A DNA stretch of 64,000 nt. Origin: Ascochyta rabiei. Taxonomy: Eukaryota > Ascomycota > Dothideomycetes > Pleosporales > Didymellaceae. Below the pieces are notes generated by a model. The model ran no database searches and was not told the DNA's origin. It saw only the letters and a list, made by a program, of their open reading frames with translations. Below, piece by piece: positions 53,500 to 64,000 of the stretch (positions are counted from its first letter, which is position 1; each line of letters begins with the position of its first letter). The stretch covers positions 1,240,001 to 1,304,000 of the forward strand of contig NC_082417.1 of the NCBI RefSeq assembly GCF_004011695.2. The letters are read 5' to 3'. Made by a program: the position numbers and the translations under genes.

Positions 53500-55744
53500 C
53501 TAATGTTCACAGAAGCTGTACTGATGCTGTTGCCACGGAGCCTCTGATGTCTCTACAAAAGCGCTTCTCTCTTTCATCAGATTGAGACGGTGCTCTTTCG
53601 CCTCTTCAATGGTCATGGGCAACGCGTCTCTGGGCAGGTTGTCTTCAAGGAAGGCTATGAGCTCTTCCGGCGTCCAGGCTTTGTCTGAGGAGGGTGGTAG
53701 CTGCAGGTTGTTCTCTTGGAGTAGGCTGACAAGCTCATGCGGCAATTGCGACGCCGATGCGTGTTGAGGTTTCGACTTGCGATCCAGCATGGACTCCGTC
53801 CACGACATCTGCTGTGGAGGCACATTGGCAGTTGATATGATGCGCTTATGTGGGTCTACAAGCCACAGTGCGATGAACCGACGATGACCTGGTTTGGTAG
53901 GATCGGCCAGTTAAAGGTGAGACGCGGTGCTGACTAGGTGCAATAGGTTAGCCTTCGGTAACACGGCTGTGTCTCACGAACTCACAATACATTCGGAAAC
54001 GCGAGCAAGCGTTTCTCCTTTGTCTCCACACTGCCATAGTTTTGCAGGCAAGCGCTTTCATTACCAGCGCCAAAGTGGGTAGCGTAGTTTGACTCCATCC
54101 AGGTGAAATTGCCCTGTCCAACTTCGAAGCCTTAATCGCGATCGTCTAGATATGCCGAAGTCTGCATCCGAATAGAGAGACTACTTGTTGTTACGTTCTT
54201 GCTGTCAATATAGTACAGGGTCGTGGTACGGATGTGCTCATTCATTTGTCCTTCCACGTGCCCACTGCCTTGATGGAAATATGGCTTATCAGGTGTAAGT
54301 TCGATAGAAGCCATCTTGACAATGACCTGAAGTCATGATTCACGAAATTTGTCAACTAAACGCTTTCCAGCCGCTGATTCGTGTTCGACATCTTCAAACT
54401 TGGGTTCCCATAATTTCGGCTTACGCAATACTTTCCACTTGCACTCTGCCAACGTTCTTTAGCCACCGTCTTCGTTTTTTTCAAAATAGGCGACTTCCCA
54501 ACCTTCGTTTTCAAGTTCCTCTTCGCTGACCTCGATATCTGAACAAACTTTGGGATCTGATGGAATCCAGCTCAGTGGGTTGTCGTCGCTGTTTCAGATA
54601 TTAGCTTGAGCCTTCACCAACCTAACACTCGAATTGACTTACTCGAGATCGCTTGGTATATCGAATCTTCTTTCAGTTCGCTCAGGACTGGTTCGCTTGT
54701 TGTAGCGAGGAATTGTTGTGAGACATTGGTCCCACAATGGTAAAGAGGTTTCGATGAGTCTCTACAGTTTGATAGATTGATGCATAATTTGTTGGATGCA
54801 GGTTGTTGATGTAGCTGGAAATGCGCACCGTACCGTCATCCTAGAATATGACGTTGGAGGGGAGCCATTGATATCTTGTTGACCAGAAGGTTGGCGGGAT
54901 GGAGCCACCAACAGTATAGCCCCATCGTTCGCCCTCCGTTGGCTCCCGTTTGTCTTCACCAAAAATTATGTCGCCTTTTCCTGACCACTCGGCAATGGCA
55001 TCCTGGACGCCTAATACTTCCTCTTAAATGACTCTGCTGCGTCAATAAACCAAAGGGTACGTGGAAGGATGTACTAGACTCTGGACCGTTTCATCTGAGT
55101 TGGGGTGCCAGTCTGGAGAGTTGATTTGGTCAGTCTTCAAAGTCTCGAATCCGGTCAGCAGTGCCTTTTGTAAGCTTTCAAAGACAAGCGTATCTGATTT
55201 GACAACGCTTGCGCCAGCATCTAGAGTCGGAACCAAATTAGTCTTTTGAAAGTACTAGGCTTTGCTACGAAGCTCTTGAAAACACTGTATACCGTCGGCT
55301 AGTCCTTAGTCTGCGATGCACCCAACCTACAAAATCAAAAGCATCTTCAGACATGATACCATCTGGTACTTTGATCCAACCGTCTACTCTTTCGGGGTAG
55401 AGGTTAACGTAGCCGTCTGCCTCCCAATGCTGTCGTTTCGCGCCAGTAGCCAGACCCCACCAGTGTTTGTTTGGAATACTGAGGGCTCCCGTGCGCCACT
55501 TCGAAACAACATTCTCGTCATTTATCTTAACATGCCAGTCGGGCTCATCCGTTAAGGACTCCATAATGCTCATCATTGCCAGTTCCCGGACTGACAAGGG
55601 GTCGAAATTGGCACCCCAACAGGATCCATGGGCACCAATCGGAAAGAACGCATCATCAATGCGTGCATCTTCTCGTAGTGGAAGCTCAAGTCCTGGATAG
55701 CGATGTCTTGGCGTTGGGACAGAATTAGAGGTTTTAGATGCCAT
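53500..55744 (-). pseudogene. DUF4246-family pseudogene
   Basis: DUF4246 proteins are common in fungi and lack a proven function. Reading from 55744, the segments follow the family in order: LPLREDA, SIMESLTDEPDWHVK, VPTLDAGASVVKSD, LVHPSTYPLVY, TVGGS ... FWSTRYQWLPSNV, SYINNLHPTNY, SIELTPDKPYFHQGSGHVEG and, at the end, TANVPPQQMSWTES. The family order is complete, but the frame has in-frame stops at 55255-55257 (TAG), 55042-55044 (TGA), 55024-55026 (TAA) and 54841-54843 (TAG), and a frame change before LADPTKPGH near 53900. One intron (donor GTAGGT after AFDF, acceptor TATACAG) is still readable. It begins 11 bp inside the HET-like relic's end. Confidence 0.7.
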
Positions 55745-57444
55745 GGCTCGTTGCGCACGTTTCCGTGATGATTGCCGGGCTCACATCCACTCTCAGCAGC
55801 TGGCGGCCACGCGGTGATGCTATCACCATGAAGCATGGCCCAAGCAGCGCGAACGGGATATTCATATGCCGTAATCCAAGATGCTGGTGGTTCGATTCGA
55901 ATGTAGCGATGAAACACCGGAACTGCCAATTTGCATCGGGGTCACAACGTGTAGACCCAGTGTCGACTGGAGTCTGCGGGGTCTCGTTGAAGAAATAGTC
56001 TGTTGAGTGACTGTCTGTACGATACAGCTTGCCATCTTGATACTGAACGGCAGACACGAATCTTTTCGGTATATAGTCCTTCCGCACCAAACAGCTCGCT
56101 GTTGCATCCAGGTTCCAGTTTGGACACCAAGACGTGGCACTGTTGTAGAAATCGCGGTTATCCCGTGTCGTTTCCACTGCACCAAATATGTCGAGTGCTT
56201 GATGTTGAACAATCCAGGCCTTAGCAAAGTCTGCCTAAGATTCATCGTAAGGTTGAACATATCCTGGTGTAAAACCCAAGCCGGTCTTGTCTCGAGGATT
56301 GCTCCAGAGAGCGAGTATGTTGTCCATGGGATCAGTGCACTCGAAATTTCTAACAAAAACCAGCCTTTCCAGAAACCCAGGTGAATTGGGCTTGGGTGTG
56401 TAGAAAGGCAAGGGGTTGTCTCCATCACCACTCAACACGTATCGGAAGTAAAAGACTATGCGAGGATAAGCTAGCATGTCTATATAGATTTTCTCAACAT
56501 ATGTGTCTGTAACTTGCATTTGTACGGCTAGGAGGAATCGCGCCTCAGCATGTCATAGAGATGGTAAGCCGCCATATCGATATCTTTGAAGTGTGTGCTC
56601 AGTCCCTATCCGCGATGATGATTGGGTTTGACGCCCCGACTACCTCCTGTGCGCGTAGTAGTGGAGCTAGAGTAATTGTCTTGGGTTTTGGGTTACCTGC
56701 AATATTCAAGCTCGTCGAAAGTATTCTCTAGTCAGAAACCTGTACAGAGCAGCGCACAGCGCTGCTAACCGGTCTGTCTTCATGTAGTTGTCACCACCCT
56801 TTCTTCCATTCAGCAAACCGTAAGTCGATAATTCTTTCAAAAGAGCCATTCTCGATGAGACGATTATTGATCTGGTGCATGTCAAATACTTGAGAGGCCA
56901 TGGCATACATTTTGCCGCTGTATTTTCGTGTCCAGTACGCTTCTTGCTTCTGAGGATCAACCTGTATCACACAAGCATATCGAACCCAGAGGCGCGTTGG
57001 TGTTTTGATTTTGGTTCGCAAGTATCGGAGAAAGCGTTCCAAAGCACAGGAAATGAAGAGAGCTCGACCTTCTACTTCCACAAGCTCTAGGAACTTCCGG
57101 TATCCTCTTGCATTCTCGATGGCGACAAACAAGGGCATGTTTGTCAGTGCAAATGTCTTGAAATCGCAACGGACATGTTCGGTAACGTCATCGGTAGGAT
57201 ATAGTCTGAGCAGGCGTGCTTCATGTGGACTTGTGTTCAACGGAGTAAACTCGACTTCAGATGGGGTCGAATCAGACTCCCGTTCGTACCGGACGTGTAG
57301 AATATCTGTGAAGCGGCGTACGGTACCCTCTGTTCCACATTCCTCGATTGACCTGATGTCTATCCGTCTCGGCTCGAGAGGTGGTGCTTTTCGGGGGCTG
57401 GGGCTATTGACGGGCGTTTTCAAGGTGACAATGGTGCTGCCCAA
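55734..57444 (-). pseudogene. HET-like protein pseudogene
   Basis: From 57444 the reading resembles a degenerate HET domain: FKTFALTNM, then LWVRYACVIQVDPQKQEAYW and SGKMYAMASQVFDMH, equivalent to LWVDAICINQ...Q and MG.IY..A. A frame change near 56795 moves to the frame carrying RLAALCAALYRFLTREYFRRA, and the next codon, normally the Trp of the RRAWIxQE motif, is TGA (56706-56708). Downstream fragments (NFECTDPMDNILALWSNPRD and NRDFYNSATSWCPNWNLD) fit the central part of HET proteins but lie in shifted frames. Breaks at three points argue for a relic. No intact replacement lies next to it. Confidence 0.55.
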
Positions 57445-58168
57445 GTTGACGGTATTTCGACTGAGATAAGCATTTGAAAGGTCTCGTCATCTGACGGTAT
57501 TTTAATGTTCGAGATGGCGCATGCACGACTTATCATGAGAGTCTTTCTGAGTCGCAGCTTGGTGTGGGCTGGCGTTCGGACTAAGCTCCAGGCAACACAG
57601 TTGGCCTACTGGCGTTCAATACACTTCCAGCACACGTGATTGCGCGACACAAGTCTTAACAATACAGCAGATATTCAAATGCAAATATTCAGGTTCCCTG
57701 CAGCTTGAAAAGATGCAATGAGGATTCAGAGCTTCTTCTAACTTCCAAAACTAGTAACATTTCCGTCAAGGGCCTCCAGCAGGACACAATACTGTCTAAG
57801 GGGCTGCCGCTAAGACAATGTAGCCAGCGAGGGTGGCAGCAGTGAACGAAACCCTCTAGCTCTGCACGTTGGCCTACCCGGGACAGTCACGTGATACCGT
57901 GCGAATAAGATTCGGCTGAGGCTTGCACTAGCTACCTAGCCCTTCTCCATCAATTCAATCCAACAATTCACCAAATTTGACTAGCACGAGCGTGATGATC
58001 ACCAAACAATTGCCTGTGGCTGAAAATCCTCAAGCAAACCAAACAAAGGCTTAAATTATTGTTGATTGGTTCGGAGCGGATACGGTACTGCCCGTGGTAG
58101 CGTACACGTGGCGGGGTTCATCTCAATCTGTATACTCCTCCCAATCACAACCTCAACCAACAACCACA
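57445..58168. other. Divergent intergenic region
   Basis: About 720 bp between the HET-like relic and the reductase. No gene supported. A possible leader with CAACAACCACA precedes the reductase ATG. Confidence 0.5.
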
Positions 58169-59243
58169 ATGGCTGTCATCTCTCGAGGAAGTCGAGTGTT
58201 CGTCACAGGAACCAGCGGTCTGATCGGTTCACATGTCGCCGATCACCTCCTTCGAGCTGGGTTCAAAGTTCGAGGCGCAGTGCGAAGTGAGCAGGAGGCG
58301 CAGACAATGCGCAACATCTACCCAGGAGCGCCATCCCAACGCGGCTGAACTATTTGAGCCCGTTATTATCGCAGACATGAAATTGCCTGATGCATTCGAA
58401 GGCCATCTGGCAGGCTGCGAAGGAGTTGCTCATGTGGCATCTGATTTGAGCTTCAGCCCAGATCCTAACGTAGTCATCAATGGGTGTGTCGCTGGCCTAA
58501 AATCGATTTTGCAGCAAGCTCGGTCCGAAACGTCTGTCAAGAGGTTTGTATACACATCCAGCAGCAATGCAGCGACAAGACCTTTAATTGGGGAAGTCAG
58601 GCATGTGGATTCAGGCTCATGGAACGATGATATCCTGCAGGAGGCTTGGGCGCCTCCACCATATACATCCGATCGTGCATATGCTGTGTACGCTGCTTCA
58701 AAGGTTGCCTGCGAGCGTGCCGCCTGGGACTTCATGCGCAGCCACGAACCGGATTTCACGCTCAACACTGTGCTTCCAAACTACACTTCGGGTATCATTC
58801 TGCAACCGCTCAGTATCCCAGGTACTGGCAGCACTGCGCGCTGGGTTCGCGATGTATTCGATCACCCTTTCAAAGAAGATTTCGTGTCCAAATTGCGAGA
58901 CGATAGTCCACAGTGGCAGGTCGACGTGGAGGACATTGCAAAGCTACATCTTGCGGCTCTTACCTTTGAGGATGTCAAGGACGAGCGCCTCTTTGGGTTT
59001 GCGCACAAATTCAACTACAACAGCTTCTTACAGACCTTCCGATGTCTGGCACCGAAACAGGAATGGCCAGCTGATCAGCCTGGACGAGTATTAGCAAGTA
59101 CGATAGTTGAGAACGGGAGATCCATTGAGTTGCTGAGAAGATTCGGGATGGACAGCTGGGTTCCATTCGACGAGAGTGTCCGCCGTTCCTGTCTGGGTGG
59201 ATATGGAGATGGGTTCGCTGCTTATAGCGGGACCCTGCCCTAA
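58169..59243 (+). CDS. NAD(P)-dependent reductase, extended SDR (one-base frame break)
   Basis: Dihydroflavonol-4-reductase/Gre2-type aldehyde or ketone reductase. Frame 1 (from ATG 58169) gives VFVTGTSGLIGSHVADHLL, the NAD(P)-binding TGxxGxxG, and VRGAVRSEQEA. The rest lies one base out of frame: ERHPNAAELFEPVI, then TSSSNAA (Ser of the triad) and YAVYAASKVACERAAW (Tyr and Lys), through to 59243. Joining at the CCC of 58321-58323 by ignoring one C gives NIYQERHPNAAEL, which reads as continuous family sequence of about 357 aa. No usable intron covers the shift. So either the gene is newly inactivated or one base is wrong. Substrate is unknown. Confidence 0.75.
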
Positions 59244-60467
59244 GGCATAGACATCGTGTTATGATATGTCTTGTTGATCAGATCTTCTGCCCGAACTTGA
59301 CTCAGATCTCAATGTCATTGCTTCATCAGCCAGCTAGAGATCTTCTCTGCACTGTGAATTCTTTTTGGCTTGAGCGTCCACACGCCCTTGATTGTTGACA
59401 GCGGAGCCGCGCGGCTCGGCGTCACCTTCAGCTGAGGACATCAAGCCACGCGACACTAACGCAGAGACGTCTCGTCGAACAGCCTTGCTATCGACAACAC
59501 TTCAACTGCTCTTGCTGATCGGTAGATCTTCTGACCATAGCAGCTTGCCAATGCTCTTCACCGGGGATAGGGGGTTCCGCTTGGTGGATCGCCGAAAATC
59601 GCAGCGCAATGATCACCGCACGCCTGATGCTGAAGACCTAGGCTGTCCATCACAGGTCTGAACCATGCCACGGCATAAAATCTGGGGATAGTTCTTTACA
59701 TGTCTTTGAAGCGTGTAAGAAACTGGCATTCACGTTCTGCAACATCGTTGTGCAAATTGATCATTCAGTGTTCGCATTTTGTTCCATCACTTCAGTAAAT
59801 GGGTTGTAACTCAAGAAATGTAGCAAACTGTACTTGGCTCCTGAGTAGAAGGAGAACTTTGTTAAGTCTATTGACCGCTCTGAGCTGTCAGCCACAAAGC
59901 CCAGAGAGGTAAGAGTGCCTTCGATGGGTGATGGTCCTACTGACGCGGTACAGGGGCAAGCAGCAATCTGGGCCCCAATCTCAATGATCTCCCCACAACA
60001 CCCGCCTTCACAAGGACACGCGAGGCTACATACCTCTTAGCGGGCTCAAATGCTGTCTTATTGCGGACGAAGCTATGGCCATCTTCACCACACATGATCT
60101 CTTTCTGACAACGCTGGCTCTCAGTCAAACCGAAATGAAGCTGAGTACCGTCCGCAGAGCTTATAGGACGTCCCAAAAGAGATGGACCACGACAACCACA
60201 TCTTACAGAACCCAGATGCCGGAACGGCGCCATCCGTTGGCCAGGATCTCGTTGCTCAGAAAAAACAAAAACAAAAGCGCCATTGGTCGTGCGGCGAAGT
60301 CTTTTCGGCAGCGGAAGGGGTGTGCTTGTGCTGATCTTCGCGGGAGCGTACGCCCGCTATCGGGACATGTGTTGAACCTGATGTAAGTATGAATGCATTC
60401 CTCTATCATAGACCTTTTCAATTCAGTCTCGCACTTATTTCATTGTCGGTACCTCGTCTCTTCCATC
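59244..60467. other. Intergenic, no supported gene
   Basis: 1.2 kb. A minus-strand frame at 59937-60233 contains MCGEDGHSFVRNKTAFEP but no recognisable fold. Not called. Confidence 0.4.
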
Positions 60468-61659
60468 ATGAAAGCTGCTTTCATATTTGCGTCATCTCTA
60501 CTTGCACCACAACAACAGCAGCAGTCCTCTTCGGCCAGCCGCTGTGCCAGACAAAACTTGCATCCACCAAGGGAAACGTCAAGACTATATATACCACTAA
60601 GACGTGAGTGCACTGGAAGAGGTGCAGATCAGGACAAATCTGACAAACCCGTAGTATCTTGGCCAATGTCCCTTTGAAGGTCACCAGCTGTGTTACCGTC
60701 ACAACGAAACCTACGAAAACTGCAGTTGTAACAACCTTGAGTACTGCCACAGTCACAGCAAGCCAAGACACAGACACATTCATAACCTCTCTTACCCAGA
60801 CCTCTAAAAACACTGTTGACACCACAATGACTGTGTCTACTGTTGCAACACTCACCACCACTTCGACAACCACCGCTACGGTGACGCTCAGCACGAATAC
60901 CAATTTTGTTCCTCTTGCCAGCTCTGCCGCCTTCATCGCTGCTGCTGGCGGTGCGGCACGCCGTGAAGTTTCACTTGCTTTCACTCCTTTTGCCCTGTTG
61001 TTGCCCGAGATGCTCCTCTCTGCTCTGTCGGTGCTAACACGAAAACCCCCCAGAATGCACCCGAGATGTATCCGTCCAGCGTAAACTGTGTTGTCGTCAA
61101 ACAAGTTGTCAACATCGTCAAATCTACCACCACAGACATCACGACCATTGCCGCACCCACGTCCGCGGTCAAACAGACAACTACTGTGGTCTCCACACAG
61201 ACTGTCCCCCAGACACCAGCCAGTGCCACGCTGACTGAGACCGTCTCTACAACTGTTGTTGCAACGAACACCGTTTCTACCACTACAACTGGAACCGAGA
61301 CCGTCTCCACAATTGTCGCGGCACCAAGTCCCTCGGCCTACTTTCCGCAGTGTCAGGACAACAACATCAAGTCGCGCGCTGGCACCAAGTCGTTCGTGTC
61401 CTTCTATGCCTTTGGCGCCATTACGACTGTCACTGCGACTTCTGCCCAGGTGTGTTGTCAGAACTGTGCTCTGAGCTCAGCCTGCTCGTCTTTCGCCTTC
61501 TTTTCTGTCGGCAGCTGTCACCTGATCACTGCCGGTGCGGATTGTAGCGCAAACCCGCCACCGTTTGTTGTGAGCTCCCAGGCTATCGATACTGGTGCAG
61601 ATGGATACGTTATTAGTAATGGTAACTGCGGGCAGTTCCGTGTTACCGGTACATTGTAA
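60468..61659 (+). CDS. Thr-rich secreted/cell-wall-type protein, frame broken
   Basis: ATG 60468 opens a signal-peptide-like MKAAFIFASSLLA. The frame then shifts at 60504-60510 into AAVLFGQPLCQTKLASTKGN. A 51-nt intron (60604-60654, GTGAGT...CTGACAAACCCGTAG) joins TTKT to ILANVPLKVTSC. A long Thr/Val/Ser tract (TTTSTTTATVTLST) follows, typical of O-mannosylated wall proteins. A second shift near 61004 reaches RDAPLCSVGANTKTPQN, or an intron ending at 61053 (CTAAC...CCCCCCAG) bridges it. The C-terminal part has a PAN/apple-like Cys domain (QVCCQNCALSSACSSFAFF ... GSCHLI). It ends QFRVTGTL without an obvious GPI signal. The breaks may be real decay or base errors. Confidence 0.5.
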
Positions 61660-63438
61660 TAGGGAGAGCCTACCATCAAGTAGTCTCTGCTGTACAGTAA
61701 ATATCAATACTTCATTCCCTGTTGACTGCTCGGTTTTATTGTATTGCACCTGAGAGCCGCTGACGAGCCATTTGACGTTCACGCTTCCGCATATAACAAC
61801 GCACAGCCAGAACTTCTCATAAAGTGATCTGTACTTCTAAAGTACCTTCTAGCAACCGTAAAGTTTCAATGGTCCATCTTAGAAGTTGCGTATACAGTGG
61901 TAACTGTCAGGACACGGCTCTGCCCGCCATGCCGGGCATCCCAAAAAAGTAACAATGCCAGAACAGTACTTATTGCCAACACCAAGTCAGAGGTGGACGC
62001 TGTGCCACATGCCGGCGCCTCTCGGCCTGACAGTAACAAGGAGAGTTGTGTAGTGCACAGACGTGGCTTGTCGGCGGCTCCCTGGTGCAATATACTCCAT
62101 CACATAAAAATCAACCCTGCAGTGTCGTCTCAGCCTTTCTTGTATAGAGTCTGCCGGAGAAGCTAATTGATTAACTCGATCACCTCAAAGTCTTAGTTCG
62201 AAATTCCAAAGTCCAGGGTGCGCAGCCTCCGCTCTTGTAAGCTTCTCATTTCCAGTCCGCTCTTACCTTGAAAATAGCTGGAATGTTCTCACAAAGGCTG
62301 TCCAGAATATCTTCAGGGAAACCCTTGGATTTACGAACAGCGCTCAGGCTCGTCTGCTGTTCCACTCGTGTTCGTGGCGCTCGATGATCTGGATAAGTCT
62401 CAGCTCCACACCAAATCTGGACGGACAAGCTGCCTATCTTGGCACAAATCCCTCTCGTGCAATATGGTTGCGCATCACACTGACATGATGGCGATGGCTT
62501 GGCCAGACCTCGGCGTAGACGCCTGAACCGTGCGGTGTCAGGGCTCTTCGCTTGAGCCTCAAGCTGCGGGGCCGTTTCGCCGAGAGATGACGGGCCTTTC
62601 CTCTGCATCCTTTCAGGAGGACGAGCGAATCAGGAGCGTCGCTGTTCTTATCCTCCCCCTTGTGTTGTTTGAGGCTGTGTGGCATTGACAGCAGGGGCAA
62701 TGCAACAGTGGACACTCCCAAGATCTTCCGCCAATCCCCGTTGCCACCGGTCCTCGCTTCCGAGGTTTCGGTCTCCCACCAGGGCCACCACGAGGGCCAG
62801 CCACCCCGAACATCACGTCAACGCTCCTCTTGCTCCATTCGGCCCTAGGCCCGACGCAACGACAGCACGAAACACAACGAAACAAAACATTAGGTGCAAA
62901 CGACGAAGGATCATGTCTTGAGAGCCCCCCGTGGAGGCCTTCATTTCCGATTTGCAGTAATGAGTTCACGCACGAATTAATAACGTGCTCATAAGCTCGC
63001 TGATGCATGCTCGCACGGTAGTTTGTGGTGTGGAGAAGATACGCAAAACTCTACACGGAGGAACGTCAACGCGCTAGTCGGCGTCAGATAGAATGCTCCG
63101 AAATTCTCAGGACAGTGCGGGAATTGCAGCAACATGGCCGTTGGCAATCTATCATAGGAATCATACGCAGATGAGGTTGTTTGCGCTTCAAAGAGAAGTG
63201 ATGTATATATTTCGAGGCTGCCGCTCAACACATGGAGTATTTCCTTCTTTGAGTCGCATCAATTCCATTCACATCACCGCAAGTCTGGTGCAGTCGTTCG
63301 TTTGCCTGGCCTGAGGCTTTACATTCATTTACATATTTCTTCATTCTTCACGACAGAGCTGAGCTCCGTCAGATTCAGTCCTTCTTTTTCGACAGCTTTG
63401 TAAATCTCGCATCGGACCGTTCTACGACTACACCAACA
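61660..63438. other. Intergenic; unassigned frames on the minus strand
   Basis: 1.8 kb. Minus-strand frames at 62613-63008 (GPRGGPGGRPKPRKRGPVAT, then CPLLHCPCCQC) and 62246-62608 could be parts of a Cys-rich protein, but starts, junctions and family are all unclear. No gene called. Confidence 0.35.
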
Positions 63439-64000
63439 TGCGTTCTACAATCGTAGGTTCGGCGGTGGCCCTTCTTGGGCTCTTCCACACGGTGACCGCA
63501 GCATCGACCACCCCTGTCGCATACACCGATCCAAACACCGGCATTGATTTCCAACTACTCAATGCCAATGGCAACTACACCGTCGCTATTGCTCTCCCTG
63601 AGACAATTGATACGGACTTGATCGCCCAGCTTGTTGTACCGATCAGCAAGACAGGAGCATGGGGAGCTGTTTCGCTTGGCGGAGGCATGCTGAACCATCT
63701 CTTGCTCGTGGCTTGGGCCAACGGCGAGGAGGTCGTCAGCACCTTCCGTATCGCGGGCGCATATGCTAACCCGCCTGTCTACGATGCCACTGCGGTCAGC
63801 GCATTGCCCATCGCGAACGGAACCTTTGTCAACAGCACTCACTTCTCCTACACCTTCCTCTGCAAGGGTTGCATCGTCGGCGGTACCACAACTTTCACAA
63901 AGACTGATGAGAACCCTGTGCTCGGATGGGCGCTCTCGTCCTCAAACCCTACCACTCCCTCTGATCCTGGCAGTGCACTTCCCTATCACGATGCTGGTTT
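63439..64000 (+). CDS. Cellobiose dehydrogenase-type cytochrome domain protein (5' part)
   Basis: An open frame from ATG 63439 runs off the right edge (187 codons seen). The signal peptide is MRSTIVGSAVALLGLFHTVTA (cleavage near TAAS). Next comes an AA8 / CDH-type heme b cytochrome domain: YTDPNTGIDFQ, WGAVSLGGGMLNHLLLVAWAN (the Met is the expected axial heme ligand), FRIAGAYANPP and a disulphide-type FLCKGCIVGG. The His ligand expected further on cannot be confirmed; GWALSSSNPTTPSDPGSAL at the end is typical just before it. Such cytochromes pass electrons from a flavin domain to lytic polysaccharide monooxygenases outside the cell. Whether a flavin domain follows lies beyond the window. Confidence 0.85.

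Noticed and set aside
60481..61104. 207-codon minus-strand Val-rich frame
   Set aside because: Complement of the Thr codon tract (ACN reads as NGT/Val); not an independent gene.

Overview
The window is nuclear DNA of a filamentous ascomycete (Pezizomycotina; Dothideomycetes is my best guess, by inference). The reasons are compact genes with short introns (mostly 47-92 nt) that carry CTGAC/CTAAC branch sites, HET-domain genes, a DUF4246 relic, a naphthol-reductase-type SDR, a cellobiose-dehydrogenase-type cytochrome, and a local duplication carrying transition-only (RIP- or deamination-like) mutations. Many true models only appear after splicing. I rebuilt splice junctions by eye from GT-AG sites, phase and recognised family sequence.

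Layout. 0-10.6 kb: F-box-like gene (-), SurE phosphatase (-), tetrahydroxynaphthalene-reductase-like SDR (+), GH27 alpha-galactosidase (-), glutathione transferase (-). 11.7-14.2 kb: TOM22 (+) and TOM40 (-), two core subunits of the same mitochondrial import complex, side by side and convergent. 14.9-22.9 kb: 6-phosphofructo-2-kinase with a phosphatase half lacking its catalytic His, a secreted GH78-like glycosidase, a methyltransferase with a probable mitochondrial presequence, and a kinase-like protein. 24.5-28.5 kb: an intact HET-domain gene and L-lactate dehydrogenase. 29.0-33.9 kb: SLX8-type RING ligase and mitochondrial DNA polymerase gamma (MIP1), divergent from one promoter region. 33.7-36.5 kb: a 250-bp tandem duplication of the MIP1 3' end, then gene-poor, AT-leaning sequence. 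36.5-42.9 kb: GFA-family protein, decayed or hypothetical sequence, and a tiny mitochondrial membrane protein. 42.9-49.6 kb: ceramide synthase (LAG1), UVRAG/Vps38-like protein and mL67/MHR1, the last two divergent. 50-57.5 kb: a two-exon hypothetical gene, then a DUF4246 pseudogene and a HET-like pseudogene. 58-64 kb: NAD(P) reductase with a one-base frame break, a Thr-rich secreted protein with broken frame, and the 5' part of a cellobiose-dehydrogenase-type cytochrome gene that runs off the window.

Mitochondrial functions are unusually dense: import (TOM22, TOM40), mtDNA replication (MIP1), mtDNA recombination/ribosome (mL67/MHR1) and two further probable mitochondrial proteins. I see no operon-like novel system. 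The strongest unusual signals are the mutated tandem copy of the MIP1 3' end, an 11-copy minisatellite inside the mL67 intron whose every unit carries a branch-site consensus, the TOM22/TOM40 pairing, and a decayed accessory block at 53-61 kb.
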